Assembly (NCBI GenBank): GCA_949296855.1
Contig: CASFRN010000068.1
Location: forward strand, 1-32,221
Reading direction: 5' to 3'
Length of the DNA: 32,221 bases
Origin: an uncultured Bacteroides sp.
GTDB lineage: Bacteria > Bacteroidota > Bacteroidia > Bacteroidales > Bacteroidaceae
Shown: positions 25,550 to 32,221 of the stretch, piece after piece
How the letters are laid out: each line of letters opens with the position of its first letter
Position numbering within the stretch: the first letter of the stretch is position 1
Program-made: the position numbers and the translations under genes
Notes under the pieces: model-generated
Database searches by the model: none
What the model was told of the DNA's origin: nothing
Seen by the model: the letters and a program-made list of their open reading frames with translations, nothing else

Positions 25550-27193
25550 ATGAACAACAATATTAAAGATTCATATTCAACAAAAGTAACAGACCATGAT
25601 CTGGCGATTGCAGATAAAGACAGAGATGGTGTATTATATAGTACTGATGGTAAGCGTTTGCTCGGAATAGAACGTAAAGACTTCTCTGCCTATAAATATG
25701 TAATAAAAGAAGGAACAGAGGTGATATGTGACCATGCTTTTAGTTGTTCTTCAATACGAAACATAGTAATTCCTGATTCCGTAATTGTAATAGGCGAAAG
25801 AGCTTTTAATGAATGCACAAGTCTAAAATATGTTGATATTGGGAAAGGGGTTAAAATAATAAAAACATTTGCTTTTAGATGCTGTAGTGATCTGGAAGAA
25901 CTTTCTTTACCTAAGAATATAGAGACAATTGAAGCTATGGCTTTTTCCTATACAGGGTTAAAAGAGTTAACAATACCACAATTTTGTTCCCAAATTACAG
26001 GTAATCCTATAGCGTATAAGAATATTAGAATAAAAAGTAAATCTCCACATTTTATTGTTGAAGATGATATACTTTTTACTTCAAACAAGCATGAATTAAT
26101 ATCATTTCAATCGTCCATTTTATCATACACCATACCTAATTCTGTAACTCGAATTAGTAGTTATGCTTTTTGGTATAGTACAAATCTTGAAAGTATTGTT
26201 ATTCCTCCTTCTGTAAAATATATTGGAATTAATCCTTTTGCTTACTGTAACTTAGTTATAAGTAATCAGTCTAAGGAAATTTCTTTAAAAAAAGGGTTAC
26301 TTATAGATATTAAAAGAAACGCTATAATTGGATGCTATTCGGATAATAAAACAATATGTATTCCTGATGGAATTAAAAGTATTGAACGTAGTGCGTTCTG
26401 CAATAGTAAAATTACAGAAGTTAAATTACCATACTCCGTTAAGAGCATAAAGGATCATGCTTTTGAATCTAGCACAATAGAAAAAGTAAAACTTCCAAAT
26501 TCTGTAATTTATTTGGGAAATACGGTTTTCTTAAATTGTTCGTCCTTAGAAAAGGTTAATCTCCCAAAGTATTTAGATTACTATGGTGAAGCGCTCTTTA
26601 AAGGTTGTACATCCTTGAAAAATATAGATATTCCAGATTGTATCAAGTATATAAAGGGGGGTATGTTTAGTCGTTGCAACACTTTAGAAAATGTAAACAT
26701 TTCAAATTCAATCACCAAAATCAGCAAGTTTGCTTTTTATGGATGCTTTGGTATAAAAGAATTTATTATACCCAAAACTGTAGAATATATAGGTAAATCC
26801 GCTTTTCAGTTTTGTAGGAACTTAAAGGCTGTATATATTCCAGATTCCGTCAAGTATATTGGTTTTAAAGCTTTTAACGATTGTCAATGGATTACCGTAC
26901 ATAGAACTGGAAGAAGAACATGGCGTGAGTATGATTCTATGAATCTAATTGCAACTACACCGGGTAATAAAGATAAATTGGTAAAAATGCTCCCCAAATT
27001 TCTACATAGTATAATCAAAGAAATGACTTATAAGGAATTCGTAAATCGAGAAAAGTCTCTTTACAGTAATGTGAATACTGAAGAAGAATATGATTTTGGT
27101 AGTTTAGAACGTGTAAAGTGTCCGCGGTGTGGAAACTGGTATTTTGAAGATGACGGCGTTTGTGATATTTGTGGCTACCCATGGAATGAATAA
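25550..27193 (+). CDS. Leucine-rich-repeat (BspA type) protein with C-terminal zinc-ribbon-like tail, no signal peptide
   Basis: The 547-residue product consists mainly of more than ten BspA/LRR_5-type repeats of about 23 residues (recurring pattern I-P-x-S-V-x-x-I-G-x-x-A-F-x-x-C), from about residue 35 to 460. The end carries two CxxC pairs (Cys524/527 and Cys538/541; CPRCGNWYF...CDICGYPW), which resemble a small zinc ribbon. BspA-type proteins are usually exported, but no signal peptide is seen: the ATG at 25550 gives a polar start (MNNNIKDSYS). The frame can be extended to a TTG at 25493, whose hydrophobic start (MFLFFIKRIII) is not followed by a cleavage site. Codon use is strikingly AT-rich next to its neighbours, suggesting transfer. 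Function unknown; protein binding is likely for the repeats. Confidence 0.8.
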   Translation: MNNNIKDSYSTKVTDHDLAIADKDRDGVLYSTDGKRLLGIERKDFSAYKYVIKEGTEVICDHAFSCSSIRNIVIPDSVIVIGERAFNECTSLKYVDIGKGVKIIKTFAFRCCSDLEELSLPKNIETIEAMAFSYTGLKELTIPQFCSQITGNPIAYKNIRIKSKSPHFIVEDDILFTSNKHELISFQSSILSYTIPNSVTRISSYAFWYSTNLESIVIPPSVKYIGINPFAYCNLVISNQSKEISLKKGLLIDIKRNAIIGCYSDNKTICIPDGIKSIERSAFCNSKITEVKLPYSVKSIKDHAFESSTIEKVKLPNSVIYLGNTVFLNCSSLEKVNLPKYLDYYGEALFKGCTSLKNIDIPDCIKYIKGGMFSRCNTLENVNISNSITKISKFAFYGCFGIKEFIIPKTVEYIGKSAFQFCRNLKAVYIPDSVKYIGFKAFNDCQWITVHRTGRRTWREYDSMNLIATTPGNKDKLVKMLPKFLHSIIKEMTYKEFVNREKSLYSNVNTEEEYDFGSLERVKCPRCGNWYFEDDGVCDICGYPWNE

Positions 27194-27204
27194 ATTAACT
27201 TAAA

Positions 27205-27235
27205 AGGGTATGGTTTCCCATACCCTAGATTTTTA
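27205..27235 (+). terminator. Terminator after the leucine-rich-repeat gene
   Basis: A perfect 9-bp stem (AGGGTATGG at 27205-27213, CCATACCCT at 27218-27226) with a TTTC loop is followed by AGATTTTTA. It lies 12 bases beyond the stop codon. Confidence 0.8.
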
Positions 27236-27247
27236 CTGATAGATATT

Positions 27248-27298
27248 CATAAAGATGTCACGTAACTATTGTACTAAAGAATCAATAGTTTCTTTATG
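27248..27298. repeat. Nested inverted repeat in the gap between cargo and mobilization genes
   Basis: Outer arms CATAAAGA (27248-27255) and TCTTTATG (27291-27298) enclose inner arms AACTATTG (27264-27271) and CAATAGTT (27283-27290). The left side has an 8-base bulge, the right side none. All arms are perfect. The role is unknown. Confidence 0.6.
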
Positions 27299-27328
27299 TT
27301 CTATATACCAAACCATTGCTTTTATTAG

Positions 27329-27380
27329 AGACTTGACTATAGCCCTGCAATGGGAAAAGAGCTATGCAAGTCTTTTTCTA
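27329..27380 (+). terminator. Hairpin with T run, possible second terminator or small-RNA end
   Basis: AGACTTG (27329-27335) pairs with CAAGTCT (27367-27373), and an inner ATAGC/GCTAT pair extends the stem. TTTTTCTATTTTTT follows on the plus strand. As the cargo gene already has a terminator 100 bases upstream, this could end a short independent transcript. Confidence 0.55.
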
Positions 27381-27404
27381 TTTTTTATCATAAAAAAATT
27401 ATTT

Positions 27405-27428
27405 AAAGATAGCAACATTGCTATCTTT
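27405..27428 (-). terminator. Terminator of the leftward mobilization operon
   Basis: AAAGATAGCAA (27405-27415) and TTGCTATCTTT (27418-27428) are exact 11-base complements. Read on the minus strand the stem is followed by AAATAATTTTTTT. It lies 60 bases past the stop of the last mobilization gene. The 2-base centre means the innermost pairs must open to form a loop. Confidence 0.7.
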
Positions 27429-27487
27429 CTCTAGCACAAAGATACGCATTAACTTAACAAGTGATATTTATATCAATCATTCCTTTG

Positions 27488-28195
27488 TTATTTTGCAAAG
27501 ATTAACTTCTCTGCTTCTTGCTGTAACAACCTTGCCCGTTCAAGTTTCTCAGCTCTTACCCGTGTGCGGTACTCAAAGTCCTCTACTTCATTACGAATGT
27601 TTCTGATGACGGTTTTGTCCCTGTCACGGTGGAACACTACTTCCAACGTATCCAATTCATTACCAGAAACACCACCGTACATTTTTATAAGACGGTACTT
27701 CAAATCATTGTCAGACAAATCCATGTTCCGCTTGAACTGATAGACATTACCGACCAAAAGAAGCAAAATTATCACAGCCATGACAACCTGCCATAGAAAC
27801 GGTCGGGAAGTCTTGAAGTCAATAACGTGTGTATGGTCATTCTGAACCTTCAGACTTTGAATCCGTTGCAGTTCCTCGCTGATTCGTTCCTGTCCGGCAA
27901 AGATTCTCTCGTTGGTTGTACTCAATGCCGAATACACTTCGTGAATTTCTTTCAACCGCAAATTTATGGCAGCACGAAGTTTATCCCGTCCATCCTTGTC
28001 GGAAGACAGTCCGGCTTTCATTTCCGCTATTTCAGATTGAAGCTGTTGCAGATTATCGGAAAGTAAGATAATTCCATCGTTGCTTTCTTCTTCATCAGTT
28101 ATTTCAACCGAAACTATCCGTTCCTTAATTTCGGAACAGAGGTTATATACTGCATCCAGCGTGTGGATAAAATCGTTGTTCTCCATTTCTTTCAT
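27488..28195 (-). CDS. Coiled-coil, single-pass membrane protein of the mobilization cassette
   Basis: I do not recognise a named domain in this 235-residue protein. Residues 45-120 look like an amphipathic coiled coil (LQQLQSEIAEMKAG, NERIFAGQERISEELQRIQ). One hydrophobic segment spans about 132-153 (PFLWQVVMAVIILLLLVGNVY), and a charged C-terminal helix ends in RARLLQQEAEKLIFAK. It follows the relaxase gene after 22 bases and is the last gene before the operon terminator. Genes of this kind often sit behind relaxases in Bacteroidales elements; a role in bringing the relaxosome to the membrane is an inference. An ATG three codons in (28186) is an alternative start. Confidence 0.75.
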   Translation of the reverse strand: MKEMENNDFIHTLDAVYNLCSEIKERIVSVEITDEEESNDGIILLSDNLQQLQSEIAEMKAGLSSDKDGRDKLRAAINLRLKEIHEVYSALSTTNERIFAGQERISEELQRIQSLKVQNDHTHVIDFKTSRPFLWQVVMAVIILLLLVGNVYQFKRNMDLSDNDLKYRLIKMYGGVSGNELDTLEVVFHRDRDKTVIRNIRNEVEDFEYRTRVRAEKLERARLLQQEAEKLIFAK

Positions 28196-28217
28196 TTTCG
28201 TGTCTGTTTTTGAGTGA

Positions 28218-29159
28218 TTACCAGTTGATTCTTCTCTTTTTCTTCTTTTTCAACTTCCGTTGAAAAGCTGCTTCCGCATTCTCGTCACCATAGTTGGGTG
28301 CAGGATTGAACAGTCCGCTAAACGCTCCGACAATGCTTTCCACTACATCATTACCTGAACTATAGGTATTCTCATGCTGCATTGCAGGTTGGCTGCCGTT
28401 GGTCGCCATTCCGATACCCTGTTGGTATTGGTTGTTGGTTTCTCCAAACTGTCTGTCCAACTTGAAATAGCTGAAACTCCTGTTAATGTCCGAAGCCTTG
28501 AACGTAATGCCGTTTTTGGTGAAGGATAAGCCTTGTATGACATTGCTCCTGCCCCTATACTTGAACTCCGTTTTTATTCCCTGCTTGGATAATTCGGAAA
28601 TGAATTGTTTCCAGCTATTGGATTTGCCTAACGAGTTCTTGACGGCATGGTAAATCTCGTACTTCGTCCTATCGTTTCCTTTCAGACGATGTGTTCTTAC
28701 CCTGTCCTTGCCTTTACCAAAATAAAGTCCGTACTTTTCTTTCAGTTCCTTGCAAACCTTGATATTCCGATAACAGTCGTTCCTGTCGCTGATAGTGCGT
28801 CCGTTGTTATCCACACGGTTGAAAACGATGTGAACGTGCGGATGCTTCTGGTCGTTGTGCCGGGCAATGATATACTGGGTATCTCTGATTCCCATTTTCT
28901 GCATATACTCTTTTGCCAGACTTACTAGCGTCTCATCCGTCATTCTCGGAGCATCTTCGGGTGCATAGCTGAGTGAGATATGTCCCACAGGCTGACGAAT
29001 ATTCGGCTTCATCATCCGCTGGGTTTGAAAACAGTCCGTAATGGTCTGAATACTATCCGTCAATACTCCTTCCGCTGTCAGCAGTCTTGCATCGGGCTTG
29101 CCCAATACATAATTAACACAGCCTTTGAATCCAGTTCCCTTACTTATTTTTCCAATCAT
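28218..29159 (-). CDS. Relaxase/mobilization nuclease (MOBP-like, PF03432 type)
   Basis: The 313-residue protein nicks DNA at an origin of transfer and stays bound to the 5' end through a tyrosine. The N-terminus carries the likely catalytic Tyr17 (GCVNYVLGK). His60 lies in VGHISLSYAPED, and the metal-binding histidine motif is HNDQKHPHVHIVFNRV (His106, 108 and 110). These match the relaxase family found in Bacteroides mobilizable elements. The C-terminal third is poorly conserved and ends in a lysine/arginine-rich tail (KKKKKRRINW) that could bind DNA. The start overlaps the mobC-like gene by 20 bases, so the two should be co-translated. Confidence 0.92.
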   Translation of the reverse strand: MIGKISKGTGFKGCVNYVLGKPDARLLTAEGVLTDSIQTITDCFQTQRMMKPNIRQPVGHISLSYAPEDAPRMTDETLVSLAKEYMQKMGIRDTQYIIARHNDQKHPHVHIVFNRVDNNGRTISDRNDCYRNIKVCKELKEKYGLYFGKGKDRVRTHRLKGNDRTKYEIYHAVKNSLGKSNSWKQFISELSKQGIKTEFKYRGRSNVIQGLSFTKNGITFKASDINRSFSYFKLDRQFGETNNQYQQGIGMATNGSQPAMQHENTYSSGNDVVESIVGAFSGLFNPAPNYGDENAEAAFQRKLKKKKKRRINW

Positions 29160-29493
29160 CGGACAGGTGTTTTATGATTTGGACTATCTTTTTCTTCAAC
29201 ATCATCAATTCGGCTGCCACTCCAGCGAAACCTCCGGCATTGGCTTTATGGGCAAGCTGGTTGATGTTGTTGGCTTCCCCTGCCAATTTACGGAGCACGT
29301 CCGCATCCGCCTTGCTGATGCGCTGTACTACTTTTCCCGTAAGCAGTACGGAATGTACAAACCTGCTGAGGGAAACGCCTGCATCTTTCCTGCGTTTCTC
29401 CACCGCTTGGTATTCAATATCTGTAAATCTTGCGCTGACCACACGCACCTTTTTACGCTTGGTCTGTCGTAATTGTTGTTTATCTTTTTCCAT
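29140..29493 (-). CDS. MobC-like relaxosome accessory protein
   Basis: From the ATG at 29493 the product is 117 residues. A basic start (MEKDKQQLRQTKRKKVRV) leads into a ribbon-helix-helix-like segment (VSARFTDIEYQAVEKRRKDAG, about 19-40) and the family core (NINQLAHKANAGGF, about 75-90) seen in MobC/BmgA-type proteins. These bind near oriT and help the relaxase open the DNA. The frame continues upstream to 29580, but that stretch translates the palindrome region and has no family similarity, so the shorter start is chosen. It overlaps the relaxase gene by 20 bases. Confidence 0.88.
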   Translation of the reverse strand: MEKDKQQLRQTKRKKVRVVSARFTDIEYQAVEKRRKDAGVSLSRFVHSVLLTGKVVQRISKADADVLRKLAGEANNINQLAHKANAGGFAGVAAELMMLKKKIVQIIKHLSDDWKNK

Positions 29494-29535
29494 TCTGAAA
29501 TTCCTTTTTAGCTGTGACCAACGGGAGCGGACTGT

Positions 29536-29590
29536 CTTTGCCTTCCGGCAAAGCAAGGTCGGAAATGTATACATTTCCATAACCTTGCTT
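29536..29590. other. Palindrome cluster upstream of mobC, candidate origin of transfer (oriT)
   Basis: Three inverted repeats are packed into 55 bases. CTTTGCC/GGCAAAG (29536-29542, 29547-29553) has a TTCC loop. GGAAATGTATACATTTCC (29561-29578) is a perfect 18-bp palindrome. AAGCAAGGT (29551-29559) and ACCTTGCTT (29582-29590) flank that palindrome. The position, in the 146-base gap directly upstream of the mobC-relaxase genes, is where mobilizable elements usually keep oriT. The nick site itself cannot be located by eye. Confidence 0.6.
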
Positions 29591-29639
29591 CCTCAGACAA
29601 TACGGCTTCCGCCAGTACAGCGGTGATACATGATTGATG

Positions 29640-30578
29640 TTACAGGCTCCGCCCTTTCGACTTTTTGTGTGGTACAATCTGTTCGGTTTTCTGCTCCTGC
29701 ACAGAGCGTTGTCGGACGAGATACTCGTTCAAGTCCTTACAGTCCTTGTAAGTGTGCGATGCGTCACGGACACGGTAGGAATACTCGTTTGCAAGTCTTT
29801 GGAAAGCTTCCGTTCCAGCACGGTCATTGTCGAAAAAACAATGGATGCGCTCATAGACTGCCAATCCATCAATCGCCTTGTGGAGATTGGAAACCGAGTT
29901 CAATATGATATAGTCCTGCCAGTCCAGACACGGCATTTGGGGGCACTTCTTTGTCCGTATGGTCAGAAATGAGAGATAGTCCATAAATCCCTCGAACACG
30001 AAACAGGTGTCATTCCTTCTGCCTTCATGCCGGATATGGGTGATGTCTTTCGGCGCGATGCAGCCCTTGAAGTATCGGTTGCGTATCTCATAACCGCCAG
30101 CCATGTTCCGAAAACCGATGGCAAAATAACGCTTGCCGTTGTTCTCGAAGTGTACCTCATTACATTCTCTTTTCGCCAGTTCCAAGTTTATTCCCCTGCC
30201 TTGCAGATAAGAAAGCAGGACGGGAGAATCAAGTTTCCTTACTTCCATACGCTGAAAATTTGGTTCTGTGGAGGACTGCTTCCGAAAAGAAAAGGACACG
30301 GGGCTAATGTGCGGTGTCTGCTCCGCAATCCGTTGCAGCAGATACGGCACGTGGACGGAACTGTAAAGTTCCGAAGCCAGTGCGATAATATTGCCACCCT
30401 GTCCCAACCCGAAGTCATACCATTTATTGATTTCAGTATTCACCTTGAAAGACGCTTCGGTCTCCTCCCGAAATGGTGATTTATACCAGAGGTTTGCTCC
30501 CTGCTGCCTGACAGGGGTATAACCCAAACTATGTAGATAATCTACCAGCCTTATGTTTTTTGCTTCTTCGATAGTCAT
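29640..30578 (-). CDS. Toprim-domain DNA primase of a mobile element
   Basis: The 312-residue protein has an N-terminal CHC2-like region (about 25-75: WYKSPFREETEASFKVN...WYDFGLGQGGNII) in which the usual zinc-binding cysteines are missing. It then has a Toprim domain with Glu196 (FVFEGFMDYL), the acidic pair Asp250/Asp252 (CFFDNDRAGTEAF) and KDLNEYL near 281. Element-borne primases of this type start complementary-strand synthesis after conjugative transfer or support replication of the excised circle. Loss of the zinc ligands is common in these phage and element versions. It lies in the same direction as the helicase gene upstream and the mobilization genes downstream. Confidence 0.88.
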   Translation of the reverse strand: MTIEEAKNIRLVDYLHSLGYTPVRQQGANLWYKSPFREETEASFKVNTEINKWYDFGLGQGGNIIALASELYSSVHVPYLLQRIAEQTPHISPVSFSFRKQSSTEPNFQRMEVRKLDSPVLLSYLQGRGINLELAKRECNEVHFENNGKRYFAIGFRNMAGGYEIRNRYFKGCIAPKDITHIRHEGRRNDTCFVFEGFMDYLSFLTIRTKKCPQMPCLDWQDYIILNSVSNLHKAIDGLAVYERIHCFFDNDRAGTEAFQRLANEYSYRVRDASHTYKDCKDLNEYLVRQRSVQEQKTEQIVPHKKSKGRSL

Positions 30579-30610
30579 TATCTATACGGATTTGATTGTG
30601 AGTAAAAAGC

Positions 30611-30803
30611 GTTGAATTGTTGAGAATATCTTGTATCAAGTTGAAAGACAAAGCGGTATCCACTCAACAACGGTTCAACAAATGCCTGCGAAAAAAGAAA
30701 CTATTATTTCTCTTTTCAACAGCACATTTTGAGTGTTGAGCGTTTGTTGAGAAAATTTCAAACTAAGTATCAATAAATTACTTGCTTATTTCAACAATTC
30801 AAC
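30611..30803. repeat. Cluster of ten GTTGA/TCAAC boxes, iteron-like
   Basis: GTTGA occurs at 30611, 30619, 30640, 30735 and 30746; TCAAC occurs at 30664, 30675, 30716, 30791 and 30799. The outer pairs are spaced 8 bases and are exact inverted copies over 13 bases (GTTGAATTGTTGA at 30611-30623, its complement at 30791-30803). The inner pairs are spaced 11 bases. The cluster fills the 232-base gap between the helicase and primase genes. A replication origin or a dense operator would fit. Confidence 0.7.
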
Positions 30804-30810
30804 AAAATAA

Positions 30811-32022
30811 TCAGAGTTCGTCCAGCAATGACCTGCTGATGGTGTAAAAGCGTCCAACCCTCCTGATAGGTGCAAACCTGCAATCCCTATTATAGTCGAA
30901 CTGGTAAGTTGTATAGGTCAATCCGTTGGGGGCAGGTGTCAGTTTCCAGCTTTCCGTAACGATTCTGCGCAGGTGGTGCTTTTCGATTTTAATACCCGAA
31001 AGATTCAGCAGGTTAAGCAGGTCGTTCAAGCAGAAGGAAAGACTGTCAATCCCTACATTGTCCATTATCTCCCTTATCAGCTCCATCACTTCCACCTCAT
31101 GCTTACCACGGTTACATCGGATGATTCTCAGCAAAGCCGGAGTTTCCGTCAGCTTTGGAGAAAACCACATGCGGCTTTCCTGCCGGGTGGTCAGTTGCCT
31201 GTGCTGGAGGAAATAGAGGAAAGCCGGTATTTCCGCTGTCAGTTTTTGCAGAAAGTTTGTATCGTCACTTTCAAGGCGATGAATTTTCCGTACCCAGTAA
31301 CGTGTCTCGCCCGGGTCAATGATGACGGGCAGGCTTTCGTTATTGGAACAAAGCACGAACTTGGCGAAGAAAGCAATCTCGTCACGGTCTTTGCCTTTGG
31401 CTTCCACTTTGTAGGAAAGTGTGGTACTTAGATTCTTCAAACGCTCAGAATCCTCCCTGCGGTTCAGCAATACCTCGTCCACCACGATAACGAGCTTTCC
31501 TGCCCAGTCTGCATTGAATTGGCTGCGGAAATCCTCGTTAGTATTAAAGGTCACATTATTGCGGAACACGGCTTTCAGAAAATTCAGGAACGTACTTTTT
31601 CCGGTGTTGCGCTCTTCCGATACCAACAATAGAATAGGAAGTTTCTGCACAGGCTGCAAATAAAGGAGTTGCAGGTAATCCATAGCCAACTCGTACTGTT
31701 CACCGAAGATGTGGCGTACCAAAGCTTGAATGTGGGAGAAATCTCCTTCTTTTGGCTCATGTCCTATCGGCTCGTACAGGTTCAGGAAGTTGTCTATTAC
31801 CTGACAGTAATTCACATGGTCGGGAACTGTGCAGAAGCCGTCATACTTGGGAACACCAGCCAGATAGTCCTTGCCGTAATCTTGGCGGAGCGTCTCGTTG
31901 TTCCAGACAATGCGTTTCTTGACGTGTCCTCCGTTCAGTCGGGGCTGGCTAACTATCTTGTAGAGTGTTGTGCCTACTCGGACAAACGGATTTTCATTCT
32001 TTAATGTTTCTTTCGTACTCAT
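30811..32022 (-). CDS. DUF5906/SF3-like primase-helicase family ATPase of a mobile element
   Basis: The 403-residue protein has a central helicase ATPase core: Walker A SEERNTGKSTFL (about 135-146, with Lys142), Walker B KLVIVVDE (about 176-183) and a sensor-like KFVLCSNN (221-228). A winged-helix-like C-terminal part follows. SF3-type helicases of phages, plasmids and integrative elements open the origin DNA. The gene lies immediately upstream of the candidate iteron region and of a primase, a typical replication pairing. No N-terminal primase domain is present. The first gene(s) of this leftward unit probably lie outside the window. Confidence 0.85.
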   Translation of the reverse strand: MSTKETLKNENPFVRVGTTLYKIVSQPRLNGGHVKKRIVWNNETLRQDYGKDYLAGVPKYDGFCTVPDHVNYCQVIDNFLNLYEPIGHEPKEGDFSHIQALVRHIFGEQYELAMDYLQLLYLQPVQKLPILLLVSEERNTGKSTFLNFLKAVFRNNVTFNTNEDFRSQFNADWAGKLVIVVDEVLLNRREDSERLKNLSTTLSYKVEAKGKDRDEIAFFAKFVLCSNNESLPVIIDPGETRYWVRKIHRLESDDTNFLQKLTAEIPAFLYFLQHRQLTTRQESRMWFSPKLTETPALLRIIRCNRGKHEVEVMELIREIMDNVGIDSLSFCLNDLLNLLNLSGIKIEKHHLRRIVTESWKLTPAPNGLTYTTYQFDYNRDCRFAPIRRVGRFYTISRSLLDEL

Positions 32023-32062
32023 ATATTTTAGCGTTTACGTTTGAAACATTTCTGAATGTTGA

Positions 32063-32113
32063 TTGCGGAATTACAATCTTCGCTACGGTTTGAAATTAAC
32101 CTTAATTCCGCAA
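32063..32113. repeat. 11-bp perfect inverted repeat upstream of the helicase gene
   Basis: TTGCGGAATTA (32063-32073) and TAATTCCGCAA (32103-32113) flank a 29-base spacer, 41 bases upstream of the helicase ATG. This looks like a binding site pair for an element-encoded regulator or replication protein. Confidence 0.55.
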
Positions 32114-32136
32114 CACATATTGTTAGAAATAAATTT

Positions 32137-32171
32137 AAAATACTGAGTAATAATATATTACCCAGTATTTT
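32137..32171. repeat. 16-bp near-perfect hairpin near the right edge
   Basis: Arms AAAATACTGAGTAATA (32137-32152) and TATTACCCAGTATTTT (32156-32171) differ from full complementarity at one position, around a 3-base loop. Both strands have T-rich flanks, so it could be a terminator for a leftward gene located beyond the window. The remaining 50 bases to the edge show nothing recognizable. Confidence 0.6.
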
Positions 32172-32221
32172 GCCATGTCAGAAGATTCACTTAACTTAGT
32201 GTTGCAATAAAAATCAAACAA

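Noticed and set aside
29480-29677. Leftward 65-codon open frame across the palindrome region before mobC
   Set aside because: The translation simply reads through the palindromes and overlaps both neighbouring genes; no family is recognizable.
32135-32176. 13-codon leftward frame (MAKYWVIYYYSVF) in the hairpin near the right edge
   Set aside because: A leader peptide is conceivable, but the frame is just the translated hairpin and no evidence of translation is visible.

Overview
The window looks like a Bacteroidales chromosome (Bacteroides/Phocaeicola-type; species not determinable by eye). The reasons are repeated TAnnTTTG -7 promoter boxes, two of them with a TTTG -33 box at exactly 19 nt; a hybrid two-component regulator that fuses sensor, kinase, receiver and AraC domains; a lipoprotein-type TamA (TamL) next to TamB; and a Bacteroides-style mobilization cassette at the right end. 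Shine-Dalgarno sequences are mostly absent, as is usual in this phylum.

Region 1 (1-25295) reads as core chromosome. It holds the 3' end of rfbB with its terminator; glyS overlapping an FKBP-type prolyl isomerase lipoprotein by one base; a convergent stand-alone GltD-like flavoprotein; a sugar-phosphate nucleotidyltransferase; tamB-tamL, an outer-membrane assembly pair; a large hybrid two-component regulator; a TonB-receptor-like outer-membrane beta-barrel protein; aroB; and a two-gene operon of DUF3857/transglutaminase-fold secreted proteins, the second of which has lost its catalytic triad. It ends with tRNA-Pro(GGG) behind a textbook promoter.

Region 2 (25296-32221) has a different character. 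First comes an AT-rich gene for a cytoplasmic leucine-rich-repeat protein with a C-terminal zinc-ribbon-like tail. Then come several hairpins, and then a leftward cassette: an SF3-like helicase (DUF5906), a Toprim primase, a MobC-like relaxosome protein, a MOBP-type relaxase and a coiled-coil membrane protein. This order is typical of Bacteroidales integrative mobilizable elements. tRNA-Pro is a plausible attachment site. No integrase lies in the window, so the element probably continues past the right edge. Two non-coding gaps in the cassette look functional: a palindrome cluster directly upstream of mobC (candidate oriT), and a cluster of ten GTTGA/TCAAC boxes between helicase and primase genes (candidate replication origin or operator).

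Functional links: TamB and TamL should act together between inner and outer membrane. The overlapping DUF3857 genes are probably translationally coupled. The mobilization proteins should act together on the palindrome region. The regulator has no polysaccharide-utilization genes beside it in this window, so its target is open.
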